A DNA stretch of 64,000 nucleotides from Clostridia bacterium (GTDB lineage Bacteria > Bacillota > Clostridia > Lutisporales > Lutisporaceae), in NCBI GenBank assembly GCA_029256325.1, contig JAQSYD010000001.1:41888-105887 (forward strand). Reading direction: 5' to 3'. Shown piece by piece: positions 35,337-44,244 of this stretch. The notes below the pieces were generated by a model, which worked only from the letters and a program-made list of their open reading frames with translations, ran no database searches and was not told where the DNA came from. Position numbers and translations under genes: made by a program. Numbering within the stretch: position 1 is the stretch's first letter; every line of letters begins with the position of its first letter.

Positions 35337-35708
35337 TTATTGAGCTTTCTTTTTCTGATAATCCTCTATTGCAGCTTTTACAGCTTCCTCGGCCAATACG
35401 GAGCAATGAATCTTTTGAGGTGGAAGTCCGTCCAAAGACTCTACAACTGCTTTGTTTGTGATTTTCAATGCTTCTTCAACTGTTTTGCCCTTGATCATTT
35501 CTGTAGCTATACTGCTTGTTGCAATTGCAGCACCACAACCAAAGGTCTTAAATTTTACATCTGTAATTACTTCATCTTCTATTTTAAGGTAAATCTTCAT
35601 GATGTCACCGCAGTGTGCGTTACCTACCTCACCAACACCATCTGCGTTTTCAATTTCACCTACATTTCTTGGGCTTGAAAAATGATCCATAACCTTATCA
35701 CTATACAT
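35337..35708 (-). CDS. iscU: Fe-S cluster assembly scaffold IscU/NifU
   Basis: Scaffold on which Fe-S clusters are built, 123 residues. [34 protein letters not shown] is diagnostic, and all three cluster-ligand cysteines are present ([24 protein letters not shown]). GGAGGAAA before the ATG; three bases separate it from iscS. Confidence 0.95.
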   Translation of the reverse strand: MYSDKVMDHFSSPRNVGEIENADGVGEVGNAHCGDIMKIYLKIEDEVITDVKFKTFGCGAAIATSSIATEMIKGKTVEEALKITNKAVVESLDGLPPQKIHCSVLAEEAVKAAIEDYQKKKAQ

Positions 35709-35710
35709 TA

Positions 35711-36889
35711 TTATTTTCCTCCTTTAACCTTCTCATACAATGGAGACATTTGTCTCAATCTATCTACTATTTCAGGAAGTACTTGAAGTACATATTCTAT
35801 ATCTTCTTCCGTATTAACCTCACCAAGGGACAATCTTAAGGATCCGTGGGCTATTTCATGTGGCAACCCAATGGCCAGCAACACATGTGATGGTTCAAGT
35901 GAACCAGAGCTGCAGGCTGATCCGCTAGAACCTGCTATTCCTTTCATGTCAAGGTTTAGCAGTAAGGATTCTCCTTCTATATATTCAAAGCAAAAGTTTG
36001 TATTATTTGGAAGCCTATTTTCGGGATGTCCATTTAATCGTGTATAAGGCACTTTTTCCATAATACCTTTGATTAGTTTATCGCGAAGCATTGTTATTCT
36101 GGCGTTGTTCTCATCAAATTTCTGATATGCCAGCTCTATTGCTTTACCAATACCTATAATTCCTGGTACGTTTTCCGTTCCAGCTCTTCTTTTTCTTTCC
36201 TGAGAGCCTCCGTGTATGATGCTTATAAGCTTAACGCCTTTTCTGACATATAAAGCCCCTACGCCTTTTGGTCCATAGAATTTGTGGCTTGCCATGGAAA
36301 GCATGTCAATGTTTTGCTCTTTTACATTGATTCGAATACTTCCTATTGCTTGAACAGCATCCGTGTGAAAATAGATCTTCTTTTCATTGGCAATTTGAGC
36401 GATTTCTGAAATAGGTTGTATTGTTCCTATTTCATTATTTGCATACATGACAGATATCAAAATGGTATTATCTTTTATAGCATTTCTTACTGCTTCAGGA
36501 CTTACTACGCCATATTGATCTACATCCAAAAAGGTGACCTCGAAGCCTTCCTTTTCGAGCTGTTCACAAGTTTCTAAAACAGCTGGATGTTCGATTTTTG
36601 TTGTAATGATATGATTGCCCTTACTTTTATTTGCATATGCAACACCCTTTATGGCTAGATTATCCGCTTCAGAACCGCCAGCTGTAAAATAAATTTCCTC
36701 CGGTAATGCACCGATGGCTTTAGCAACTCTGTCTCTTGCCACGTCTATACTTTTCTTCACTTCTCTACCAAATTGATGGACGCTTGACGGATTACCAAAA
36801 TACTCTGTAAAGTATGGAAGCATTTCATTTAAAACTTCCTTATTTGTATATGTAGTAGCCGCGTGGTCCAAGTAAATGCGTTTACTCAC
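35711..36889 (-). CDS. iscS: Cysteine desulfurase
   Basis: PLP enzyme that converts cysteine to alanine and gives sulfur to IscU and MnmA. 393 residues: YLDHAATT, PLP lysine in SMASHKFYGPKG, and the active-site loop SSGSACSSGS carrying the catalytic cysteine. GTG at 36889 with AAGGAGAG upstream; it overlaps the iscR end by 8 bases. Confidence 0.95.
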   Translation of the reverse strand: MSKRIYLDHAATTYTNKEVLNEMLPYFTEYFGNPSSVHQFGREVKKSIDVARDRVAKAIGALPEEIYFTAGGSEADNLAIKGVAYANKSKGNHIITTKIEHPAVLETCEQLEKEGFEVTFLDVDQYGVVSPEAVRNAIKDNTILISVMYANNEIGTIQPISEIAQIANEKKIYFHTDAVQAIGSIRINVKEQNIDMLSMASHKFYGPKGVGALYVRKGVKLISIIHGGSQERKRRAGTENVPGIIGIGKAIELAYQKFDENNARITMLRDKLIKGIMEKVPYTRLNGHPENRLPNNTNFCFEYIEGESLLLNLDMKGIAGSSGSACSSGSLEPSHVLLAIGLPHEIAHGSLRLSLGEVNTEEDIEYVLQVLPEIVDRLRQMSPLYEKVKGGK

Positions 36890-37331
36890 AATAACTCTCT
36901 CCTTCTTTATGATCATTTAGCTTTTGAAGATCATTTATCATATCCTGAAGTGTAATAGAATCAATTACACTGTTTATACTATCCATTATTTTCTCCCATA
37001 TGGGTCTTGTCACACAGCCGCCAGCTTTTGCACATTCCGGTTCATTGTCTACTACACAATCAGACGGTGCCAGTGGACCCTCCAAGGTTCTGATGATATC
37101 TCCTACAGTGATATCTACAGGTGCTCTCGAAAGCTCATAACCTCCCTGTGCTCCTCTGATGCTATTTACAAGACCTGCTTTTCTTAAGTGCGATATAAGC
37201 TGCTCTAAATAAGTCTCAGAAAGCTCTTGATTTTTTGCTATATCCTTTAGTGACATCGTACCATTGCCATATTTTTTAGCAAGTTCAAACATCATTTTAA
37301 GTCCATATCTGCCTTTTGTAGATAAAATCAA
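36882..37331 (-). CDS. iscR: Rrf2 family regulator IscR-type
   Basis: Winged-helix repressor that senses Fe-S status and controls the isc operon. 149 residues: LSTKGRYGLKMMFELAKKYGNGTMSLKDIAKNQELSETYLEQLISHLRKAGLVNSIRGAQGGYELSR and the three cluster cysteines in DCVVDNEPECAKAGGCVTRP. The start is TTG at 37331, 8 bases after AGGAGG; the listed GTG lies within that ribosome site. The Cys triad favours IscR over CymR, which lacks it. Confidence 0.88.
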   Translation of the reverse strand: MILSTKGRYGLKMMFELAKKYGNGTMSLKDIAKNQELSETYLEQLISHLRKAGLVNSIRGAQGGYELSRAPVDITVGDIIRTLEGPLAPSDCVVDNEPECAKAGGCVTRPIWEKIMDSINSVIDSITLQDMINDLQKLNDHKEGESYCE

Positions 37332-37345
37332 TTCTATCACCTCCT

Positions 37346-37435
37346 AATTCCTAGTTATTAACTCGGATTTCATTTTTAGATTATCATAGCATGAAATTAA
37401 TGTCAATATTAATTTCTACTTTTTTAGTCGGATTT
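37346..37435 (-). promoter_or_regulatory. isc promoter with two Rrf2-type dyads
   Basis: The minus strand has TTGACA (37401-37406) and GATAAT (37380-37385), spacing 15. It is flanked by two partial inverted repeats that each begin AAATCCGA: AAATCCGAGTTaatAACTAGGAATT (37346-37370) and AAATCCGACT..AGTAGAAATT (37411-37435). The pattern suits an IscR operator and autoregulation; inferred from symmetry and position. Confidence 0.6.
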
Positions 37436-37477
37436 AAAATAGTTTAATCAAAATTCCTATTTTTATGTAAGTTTGGC

Positions 37478-37518
37478 ATAAAAATAATGTGGCTAATACT
37501 TTATGAGTACTAGCCACA
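37478..37518 (-). terminator. Terminator of the polysaccharide cluster
   Basis: TGTGGCTA.TAC and GTA.TAGCCACA form a 12-bp stem with one mismatch, followed on the minus strand by TTATTTTTATG. It lies about 210 bases after the ugd stop. The region between 37341 and 37727 holds this hairpin, the isc promoter and a second inverted repeat, and no gene. Confidence 0.65.
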
Positions 37519-37529
37519 CATCTATATTA

Positions 37530-37558
37530 ACTGCAGTTGAAAATCTTCCAACTGCAGT
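37530..37558. repeat. Inverted repeat downstream of ugd
   Basis: ACTGCAGTTG and CAACTGCAGT form a perfect 10-bp palindromic stem around a 9-base spacer. No T-run follows on either strand. It may be an mRNA-stabilising hairpin or a binding site. Confidence 0.5.
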
Positions 37559-37727
37559 AGTTGCATCATAAATATAATGTTTCACCTACTGCTTTTATTT
37601 GTTTGATATCATACTTTCCGTTGGGTTAAGATCATACAAATATTTTCGTTATAGTAAGCAAAATTTGTAATGCCATTTTTCATCTTTAATATATTATATG
37701 TGGAGGCTGCAAATTTGTTATTGATTT

Positions 37728-39080
37728 TTATTTCAATCCGATCCCTGTATATTTTACACCGGCACTTTCCATCGCATTCTTATCGAATACTCTTCGTCCA
37801 TCTATCAATACTGCATTTTTCATTAGATTTCTAAATTCAATGGGCTGAATACACTTATAGCTTTCCCATGCAGTTACAAGCAGCGCTCCCTCTGCATCTC
37901 GCAGTGTTTCAACATAGTTCTCCTTCAAAGAAAACCTGTCGTTCTTAAGCTCTTTTTCTGCATTTCTCAGCGCTTCAGGATCACAAGCGGTTACAAGCGC
38001 TCCTTTATCAAGCAGAATATGAATGATCTTTATTGCAGGAGATTCTCTTATATCATCCGTTTCAGCCTTAAAGGCAATTCCTAAAACCGCTATTTTTTTA
38101 CCTAATAAATCACCAATTAAGCTTTCAAGCTTTTCTACCATTTTTAGTGGCTGCAGCTCATTAATTGCCAAGACAGCTTCTAAGGACACTGCATCATAGG
38201 TGTTTGCCTTAGCATGTGTCAATAATGCTTTTACATCCTTTGGAAAACAACTTCCACCAAAACCACAGCCAGGTTTTAAATATTGCACTAATCCCGGGTA
38301 CAGCTGCTTATCATCATTCTTTACAACAATTCTTTTATCCATGATCAAGCCGTCAAATACATCTATTGCATCAATTCCTCCGATGCTCTCACAAATATTT
38401 GATATGTCATTAGAAAATGATATCAGATTCGCTAAAAATGAATTTGAAGTATACTTTATCATTTCAGCTGTCCTGAGATTGGTTTTGATGACAGGTGCAT
38501 CAAAAACTCCCCTATAAATGGCTGCTATTGAATCAAAGCTTAAATCATCATAAGCGCCTATTACAATCCTATCCGGCATCATAAAGTCATCTACTGCACA
38601 ACCTTCACGTAAAAATTCAGGATTCATGGCCAGACCAAAGCTGCCAACTTGCTTGTGTGAAGCTTCTTCAATGATTTCTCTGACAATTGTATCTGTTGTT
38701 CCGGGTACCACTGTGCTTTTTATACAAACAGTATGGTAAGAAGTCTTTTCTGCAAGTGCTGTTCCTATTTCTCGAGCACATTCTTTAATATAAGTTAGAT
38801 CAATTGCATTATTTTTGAAGGGTGTCCCGACAGCTACAATAGTGACATCAGTGTTTTCAATAGCCCAATTTATATCTGTACATGCATAAAGTTTTTTTTC
38901 ACTAATGACTTGATTCAGCATATCATCTAACTTTGGTTCATATATGGGGCTTATGGAGTTATTTATTTCATTGACAATTTCAGCCTTCTTATCTACACAT
39001 ATGACATCATGACCTTGAAATGACAGACAAATACCTGATACCAATCCAACATATCCCGTTCCAACAATTGAAATTCTCAT
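37728..39080 (-). CDS. UDP-glucose/GDP-mannose dehydrogenase family protein
   Basis: NAD-dependent four-electron oxidation of a nucleotide sugar, most likely UDP-glucose to UDP-glucuronate. 450 residues: Rossmann ISIVGTGYVGLVSGICLS, MNPEFLREG, the catalytic-cysteine motif CGFGGSCFPKD, and AFKAETDDIRESPA in the C-terminal domain. ATG at 39080 with GAGGTAA upstream. UDP-glucuronate would feed the decarboxylase-like enzyme encoded two genes upstream. Last gene of the sugar cluster. Confidence 0.92.
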   Translation of the reverse strand: MRISIVGTGYVGLVSGICLSFQGHDVICVDKKAEIVNEINNSISPIYEPKLDDMLNQVISEKKLYACTDINWAIENTDVTIVAVGTPFKNNAIDLTYIKECAREIGTALAEKTSYHTVCIKSTVVPGTTDTIVREIIEEASHKQVGSFGLAMNPEFLREGCAVDDFMMPDRIVIGAYDDLSFDSIAAIYRGVFDAPVIKTNLRTAEMIKYTSNSFLANLISFSNDISNICESIGGIDAIDVFDGLIMDKRIVVKNDDKQLYPGLVQYLKPGCGFGGSCFPKDVKALLTHAKANTYDAVSLEAVLAINELQPLKMVEKLESLIGDLLGKKIAVLGIAFKAETDDIRESPAIKIIHILLDKGALVTACDPEALRNAEKELKNDRFSLKENYVETLRDAEGALLVTAWESYKCIQPIEFRNLMKNAVLIDGRRVFDKNAMESAGVKYTGIGLK

Positions 39081-39081
39081 G

Positions 39082-39858
39082 TCATTTACCTCGCTCATAC
39101 CAAAATGGGTTTTGTTCTGCTATATCTGCATTCATTACTTCTAAATCCTTCATAGTATCTGCAGCGGCCCAATATCCATCATATCTAAATACTGCCAGCT
39201 GCTTAGCATTTGCAAGGCTTTGTAAAGGTTCCTTTTCAAATATGCAGCTATTGCTTTTGTCAATATAACGAAAGGCTTCTTTTTCCAATACAAGAAAACC
39301 TCCATTTATCAACCCTTCTAATTTTGGTTTTTCTGTAAAGGACACTGCTATATCGTTTTCTATATTTATAAACCCATATTGACTTTCCTTTTGTATGCCT
39401 GTTACTGTTGCCAATTTTCCTTTACTCTTGTGGAACTTCAAAAGCTCCTTTATATCAATATAGGCTAAACCATCTCCGTAGGTAAGAAAGCAACCTTCAT
39501 GATCGACAAAGGGTTCCGCTTGCTTTATTCTCCCTCCTGTCATGGTATCTTCTCCCGTCTCTAGAAAAGTGATCTTCCATCGTTCACTATCCTCCAGCAT
39601 TTGGATCTCCTGCTTTCCGGAGGTTGTATCCATAATAAAGCTCCTGTCCTTCCATGCGTTATTCATAAAATATTCCTTGATGATTTCACTTTTATAGCCT
39701 AGAAGCAGTACAAAGTCATTAAACCCATAATAACTAAACAGCTTCATAATATGCCATAGCAGTGGTTTTTTATCAACTAAAGCCATTGGTTTAGGTCTTT
39801 CAGCTGTAAACTCCTTCATTCGCATACCTTTACCACCGCACAAAATCAATACTTTCAA
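39082..39858 (-). CDS. Sugar-1-phosphate nucleotidyltransferase, RfbF-like (glucose-1-phosphate cytidylyltransferase)
   Basis: Makes an activated nucleotide sugar. 258 residues from the TTG at 39858: LKVLILCGGKGMRMKEFTAERPKPMALVDKKPLLWHIMKLFSYYGFNDFVLLLGYK closely follows the RfbF pattern (GGxGTR...KPKPMVxIGGKPILWHIMK..GYK), with M replacing T in the signature loop. LLTYGDGLAYID carries the metal-binding aspartate. TTG is chosen because GAGGTG is 8 bases upstream; the listed ATGs lie on top of it. CDP-glucose is the likely product by similarity. Confidence 0.8.
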   Translation of the reverse strand: MKVLILCGGKGMRMKEFTAERPKPMALVDKKPLLWHIMKLFSYYGFNDFVLLLGYKSEIIKEYFMNNAWKDRSFIMDTTSGKQEIQMLEDSERWKITFLETGEDTMTGGRIKQAEPFVDHEGCFLTYGDGLAYIDIKELLKFHKSKGKLATVTGIQKESQYGFINIENDIAVSFTEKPKLEGLINGGFLVLEKEAFRYIDKSNSCIFEKEPLQSLANAKQLAVFRYDGYWAAADTMKDLEVMNADIAEQNPFWYERGK

Positions 39859-39933
39859 CTTCATCACCTCAGTTTTCAATTCCTTATATTAGAATATGCA
39901 AACAACCCTTATATGTTATTAATAATTATTACG

Positions 39934-40341
39934 CTAATCTAATAAATTACAAGGGAAGGTATCTGTGTCCTGAGGATTATATTCTTTTAATGAAACTGCC
40001 AATACAATGAGTGGAGCTTCCGATTCATTCTTTATGGCGTGAACAGTATTTGGATATACCTTTATGATTTGATTATCTGAAGCCTTCATTTTAATAATTT
40101 TCATATTTTTTTCGTCAACATCTGAAAGTGCCATGATGGCTTCCCCCGAAAGTACTGTGAAAAATTCAATGGCTCGTTTGTGGAAATGGTTGCCCCTTAC
40201 AGTGTTCTTGTTGGAATATAGCACATATATCTCTTCTATCTCTTGTTCTCCTGAAAGCATGCTCTTTTGGACTATTTTCTTCAGCTGCCCTCTATTATCT
40301 AGAAAAGGAGATATTATTAATTGTTCATAACCAGAATTCAT
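39934..40341 (-). CDS. Cupin-domain sugar 3,4-ketoisomerase-like protein (FdtA/WxcM type)
   Basis: 135-residue single-domain cupin: LKKIVQKSMLSGEQEIEEIYVLYSNKNTVRGNHFHKRAIEFFTVLSGEAIMALSD, with the HFHK and HAI histidines of the fold. FdtA/WxcM-type enzymes isomerise dTDP-4-keto-6-deoxyhexoses, but related cupins have no known activity. Its place between nucleotide-sugar enzymes supports a sugar substrate. Confidence 0.65.
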   Translation of the reverse strand: MNSGYEQLIISPFLDNRGQLKKIVQKSMLSGEQEIEEIYVLYSNKNTVRGNHFHKRAIEFFTVLSGEAIMALSDVDEKNMKIIKMKASDNQIIKVYPNTVHAIKNESEAPLIVLAVSLKEYNPQDTDTFPCNLLD

Positions 40342-40363
40342 TTCATCATCCCCGATACATTTA

Positions 40364-41431
40364 TTAAGTCTTTAGATTGTAATTGTTTATATACCACTGT
40401 TTTAGTCTTAATAAACCCTCCTGCAGATGAACTGAAGGGTAATACGCAAGCAATTTTTTTGACTTGGTCAAATCCGGACATCTTCTTTGCGGATTATCTG
40501 TCAGATAGTTTTTTTCAATGCTTTGTTGATGCTCTATTTCTACATCCCCTATAATCTCTGCCACCTTTTTAGCCAAGTCCAGCATACTTATTTCAATCTC
40601 ATCATTCCCGATATTAAATGCTTCGCCACTACAATCTGATAGCAAAGCTTTTATAAAACCAATTGTTGCATCACTGATATAACAGAAACTTCTTGTAGGC
40701 TTACCATCACTTAATAAAACAATCTTTCCTTGTAAAAATGCATCCTTAAAATAATCTGGTATAACCCTTCTGTCATCTAATCTCAAGCCGGGACCATATA
40801 CATTAAAGGGTCGAACTACTTTGATTGGTATTCCGTATTGCTGATAATAGCTTACGCATAATGTTTCGCCTAATCTTTTCGACTCATCATAACATGCTCT
40901 TGGTCCAGTGCAAGATACATTACCGTTATAAGCTTCTTGAGTGGGGATATTTTCAGGAGTTGGATTTCCATATATCTCGCTTGTTGAGAAGGATAAAAAG
41001 CTCTTAACATTGCTTTTTCTAGCAAGCTCCAATAAGTTCTTAAGACCCATTACGTTAACCTCTATGGTTTCTAAAGGGAATTTTCTATACACTGTTGGCG
41101 ATGCAATTCCTGCACAGTGAATGATATAATCAGGCTTTATATCAATTTCGAAGGGTTTACTGACATCTTTGTTCATAATAGAAATATGTTCCTTGCTCAA
41201 AAGATGTTTGATTCGCTCCGGTACACCGGTAATAAAATTTTCTAAGCAAATAACCTTGCAAGGCTTCTTGAAAATGTTTTCGTTGCAATATTGTAGGACA
41301 TCTATAATGTAAGCTCCAAGAAATCCTCCGCCTCCACTGATTAAAAGTGTTGAATCCTCAAAACGTTTAAGCAGTTCCCTATTCTCCGTACTTATCCTAG
41401 CAACGTCCCCTAGAATAATGCTGTCCAGCAA
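40364..41431 (-). CDS. NAD-dependent epimerase/dehydratase, UDP-glucuronate decarboxylase-like
   Basis: Extended short-chain dehydrogenase of 355 residues. GGGGFLGAYIIDVL dinucleotide motif, catalytic SxxEYG..YDESKR triad region (GPRACYDESKRLGETLC), and PFNVYGPGLRLDDRRVIPDYFKDAF. The GPRACYDExKR string and the C-terminal RRCPDLTKSKKLL are characteristic of UDP-xylose synthase-type enzymes. With the downstream UDP-glucose dehydrogenase this could give UDP-xylose. Exact substrate is inferred. Confidence 0.78.
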   Translation of the reverse strand: MLDSIILGDVARISTENRELLKRFEDSTLLISGGGGFLGAYIIDVLQYCNENIFKKPCKVICLENFITGVPERIKHLLSKEHISIMNKDVSKPFEIDIKPDYIIHCAGIASPTVYRKFPLETIEVNVMGLKNLLELARKSNVKSFLSFSTSEIYGNPTPENIPTQEAYNGNVSCTGPRACYDESKRLGETLCVSYYQQYGIPIKVVRPFNVYGPGLRLDDRRVIPDYFKDAFLQGKIVLLSDGKPTRSFCYISDATIGFIKALLSDCSGEAFNIGNDEIEISMLDLAKKVAEIIGDVEIEHQQSIEKNYLTDNPQRRCPDLTKSKKLLAYYPSVHLQEGLLRLKQWYINNYNLKT

Positions 41432-41433
41432 TT

Positions 41434-42411
41434 TTATCTCCTCTTTTCCTTATATTTATCATAATGAACGCTATACCAATCAATGGTACGCTGCAATCCG
41501 TCCTCCAGGCTAATTCTAGGCTGCCAGCCCAAGCCTTTCATAAGCTTACTGACATCAGGCTGAGGACGCCACAAATCATTCTTTCGATATTCAATAGCTC
41601 CATAATTGGGCTTACAGCTTGTGTTTGTATATTTAAATATTAGATCTACATAATATTTAAGTTGGTTAATCTTGCCGCTTCCAATATTGAATATATCGTT
41701 GGTATGCTTTGTGTCTAAAGCCGCTAATAGAAATCCGTCAACTATATTTTCTATATAGCAATAATCTCTGTACTGCTCACACTTCGTTAGGTCTACGTCC
41801 TTTTGATCAAATATGGAGAGGATGATGTGCGGGAAGAACTTATGACTTCCTTCATTCTCACCAAATACGCCAAACGGAATCAAGGTGATTATCTCAATAT
41901 TATTTTCAGCAGCGATCTGATGAGCAATCAATGTAGCAGATGCTTTCGTACTTCCATATATATTAGCTGGCTCAAGCTTCATTTCTTCAGTTATCAACCC
42001 CTCTTTATTTCCATACTGCATGCTTGTTCCGGCATATAAAAACTTGCGGCAGCTTCCAATTTTGCGAATTGCATTCAATAGGTTAATAGTCCCTAATATA
42101 TTTGATTTTGCAGCTTCTATATAATCCTGTTGTCTGAAATCAACTCCATATGCTGCCAAATGAAAAACATAATCGGGCATAGCAGTTGTGACGGTTTTTG
42201 ATACCAGTTCATCATCCTTTAAATCTCCCTTTATTACATGGATGTCTGATAGCTGATCTACTATTCTCCATAGGTCAGCACTTTCTCTTACGATAATAGT
42301 TACATTAGCACCCTCCAGTACCATTCTTTTTACAAGATGTGAACCAATGAAACCATTCGCACCTGTTATCAATACATTCGCATTCTTGAACTGTTCTTTT
42401 TCGTTATTCAT
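41434..42411 (-). CDS. NAD-dependent epimerase/dehydratase family protein
   Basis: Extended SDR of 325 residues: NVLITGANGFIGSHLVKRM, catalytic YGSTKAS, and the C-terminal NIGSGKINQLKYYVDLIF. Similar to nucleotide-sugar 4-epimerases and CDP-abequose/paratose-type reductases; the neighbouring RfbF-like gene would fit a CDP-sugar route. Two bases separate its stop from the next start. Substrate not determined. Confidence 0.78.
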   Translation of the reverse strand: MNNEKEQFKNANVLITGANGFIGSHLVKRMVLEGANVTIIVRESADLWRIVDQLSDIHVIKGDLKDDELVSKTVTTAMPDYVFHLAAYGVDFRQQDYIEAAKSNILGTINLLNAIRKIGSCRKFLYAGTSMQYGNKEGLITEEMKLEPANIYGSTKASATLIAHQIAAENNIEIITLIPFGVFGENEGSHKFFPHIILSIFDQKDVDLTKCEQYRDYCYIENIVDGFLLAALDTKHTNDIFNIGSGKINQLKYYVDLIFKYTNTSCKPNYGAIEYRKNDLWRPQPDVSKLMKGLGWQPRISLEDGLQRTIDWYSVHYDKYKEKRR

Positions 42412-42437
42412 TCTTTACCTCCTGATGAACCTTACAT

Positions 42438-44213
42438 CTATCCATAATAGCCATTCACTTCAATTCTGGCTTTGCCTAATGCTCTATGATATCGGTCATA
42501 TATATAACTGTATAAATCTTTATCCAGATACAACTTCGCTTTTCTATTAATACGAACCTTACCATCTCTAAATCTTTCATTGTCATTAAAGTGAAAACAT
42601 CGAATCAACCGCTGATTCATATACAATTTTCCATTTTTGACGAGAATATCATAATATTTTAAATCATCAAAAGCACTACAATATTCAAGACCTTCAACGA
42701 CATAGGAATTTAAATATTTAGAAACTTTATCAGATAAATAGAAGAAGCCTTTAAGGGTATCTAAGCAATACTCCAGTAAATCAACTGTTTCTTTACAGTT
42801 ATTCAATCCAATTAAATCCTTATCAAAAACTGCAATTTGATTACTCATACTCATTTGATTATGCTTAAATAATAGTGCATTGTAATCTTCAGCAAGTTTA
42901 AACACATCACTAAAACCTGTAAATACATAAAAATCACTATTCATATATAAAAGCTTCTGAATAGAAAAGTTGTTTTTGAGCAATGAAAGCAAAAAATATA
43001 TTTTAAGTCTTTCTATATGATTGCTATCGGGTTTTCTCTTAATCTCTACACTTAAAGCACTATCCATTAGATTATCAATATATATTACAGTTGTGTTTGG
43101 CAGCTTCAACGTCTTCATTCTGTTATAGCTTTCAATGTCTATGCAACATACCCACCAATAAAAGCTGTCTTCATGCTGAAGTAATGAATGATATAGTGCA
43201 ACTGCCTCTTGCAAAGTTCCCCGCCACACTATTGTTGCAATATCATATGCGGTATCAGCTTTACTCCTGGATAAATCAAAATAGTTATTTATTCGTTTTG
43301 CCTTTTTATTTAATAATGGATTGTAATCCTTTTTGATCAATTCAATTTCCTTCATAGCAGCTTTACAGGCTTTTATATAAGGAATATATACATACTCGAT
43401 AGAGTTTCTGGTAAATTTCATCCAGTAGCTGCATAAATCAATGTTGTTTTCATCATAATATCGAAAACCATAGTAATGAAATAGAACTAATTTTATATTG
43501 TTGATGAAGAGCTTATTATCTTTTATTCCAAAATACTTCTGCTGCTCAAAATTTAATCTATATAAAGTAAAAGGAGTCATGTTTATTCCAAGACTTTTTA
43601 CAATGCATATATTTTCATAAAGCTCAGGAACATTGTCTAAATATTTTTGATCTGCCCAACGCCCTTCTTCAGCTGTAAAATAACACCAATCTATACATTT
43701 TCTCTGCCACCATTTCAAACAATGAATGCCCACAAAATCCTTCATAAAACCAATAAAGCCTGCTTGAAATCTTCCATAAGTTTTTATTAACGACTCATGA
43801 TGATCTGTATAGTACTGCTCAGTTAATATTATGGAATGCTCACTCCACTCATCATAGATATCTATTGGGTCCGAAAGCATTTGAGTATCCCCATCAAGCC
43901 AGATAATTCTATCAACCTCTTGATAGTTTTCAAAAATATAGAGGATTTCAGAGGATTTTATTGTCCATGCATACTCATTTATAGCTCTGTCTCGCTTTAC
44001 AAGCTTTAGCTCCGGAAAGTCATCCTCAATTTCTTTAACTTTAATGACCTCTAGATTCTCTAACTCAAGCTGTGATAAAATTTCATATGCTGTATTGTCT
44101 AAGCATACAAGGAACAAAGTAAAAGCTTCATCCACCTTTTTTATGGAATTATACAATACGATACCCTGGTAACAATAAGCTGCACTATAAGCAGAGCAAT
44201 AGTAGTGCTTCAT
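42438..44213 (-). CDS. Two-domain glycosyltransferase-like protein, paralogue 1
   Basis: 591 residues containing two successive nucleotide-diphospho-sugar transferase-like halves. The N-terminal half (1-300) has FTLFLVCLDN and the DxD-type IIWLDGDTQMLSDP; the C-terminal half restarts at about 320 with YDIATIVWRGTLQEAVALYHSLLQHED and has LLYMNSDFYVF at the metal-site position. Neither half is a close match to a family I can name; GT8-like folds are the nearest in style. About half of its N-terminal residues can be aligned by eye to the next gene. Probably adds sugars to a surface glycan or protein. Confidence 0.6.
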   Translation of the reverse strand: MKHYYCSAYSAAYCYQGIVLYNSIKKVDEAFTLFLVCLDNTAYEILSQLELENLEVIKVKEIEDDFPELKLVKRDRAINEYAWTIKSSEILYIFENYQEVDRIIWLDGDTQMLSDPIDIYDEWSEHSIILTEQYYTDHHESLIKTYGRFQAGFIGFMKDFVGIHCLKWWQRKCIDWCYFTAEEGRWADQKYLDNVPELYENICIVKSLGINMTPFTLYRLNFEQQKYFGIKDNKLFINNIKLVLFHYYGFRYYDENNIDLCSYWMKFTRNSIEYVYIPYIKACKAAMKEIELIKKDYNPLLNKKAKRINNYFDLSRSKADTAYDIATIVWRGTLQEAVALYHSLLQHEDSFYWWVCCIDIESYNRMKTLKLPNTTVIYIDNLMDSALSVEIKRKPDSNHIERLKIYFLLSLLKNNFSIQKLLYMNSDFYVFTGFSDVFKLAEDYNALLFKHNQMSMSNQIAVFDKDLIGLNNCKETVDLLEYCLDTLKGFFYLSDKVSKYLNSYVVEGLEYCSAFDDLKYYDILVKNGKLYMNQRLIRCFHFNDNERFRDGKVRINRKAKLYLDKDLYSYIYDRYHRALGKARIEVNGYYG

Positions 44214-44244
44214 TGCCCTCCCTCCTTAGCCTGTTTTATTAAGC

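Noticed and set aside
37530-37558. CTGCAGTTG inverted repeat as a CRISPR repeat or mobile-element end
   Set aside because: Only one copy; no regularly spaced repeats, transposase or direct flanking duplication.
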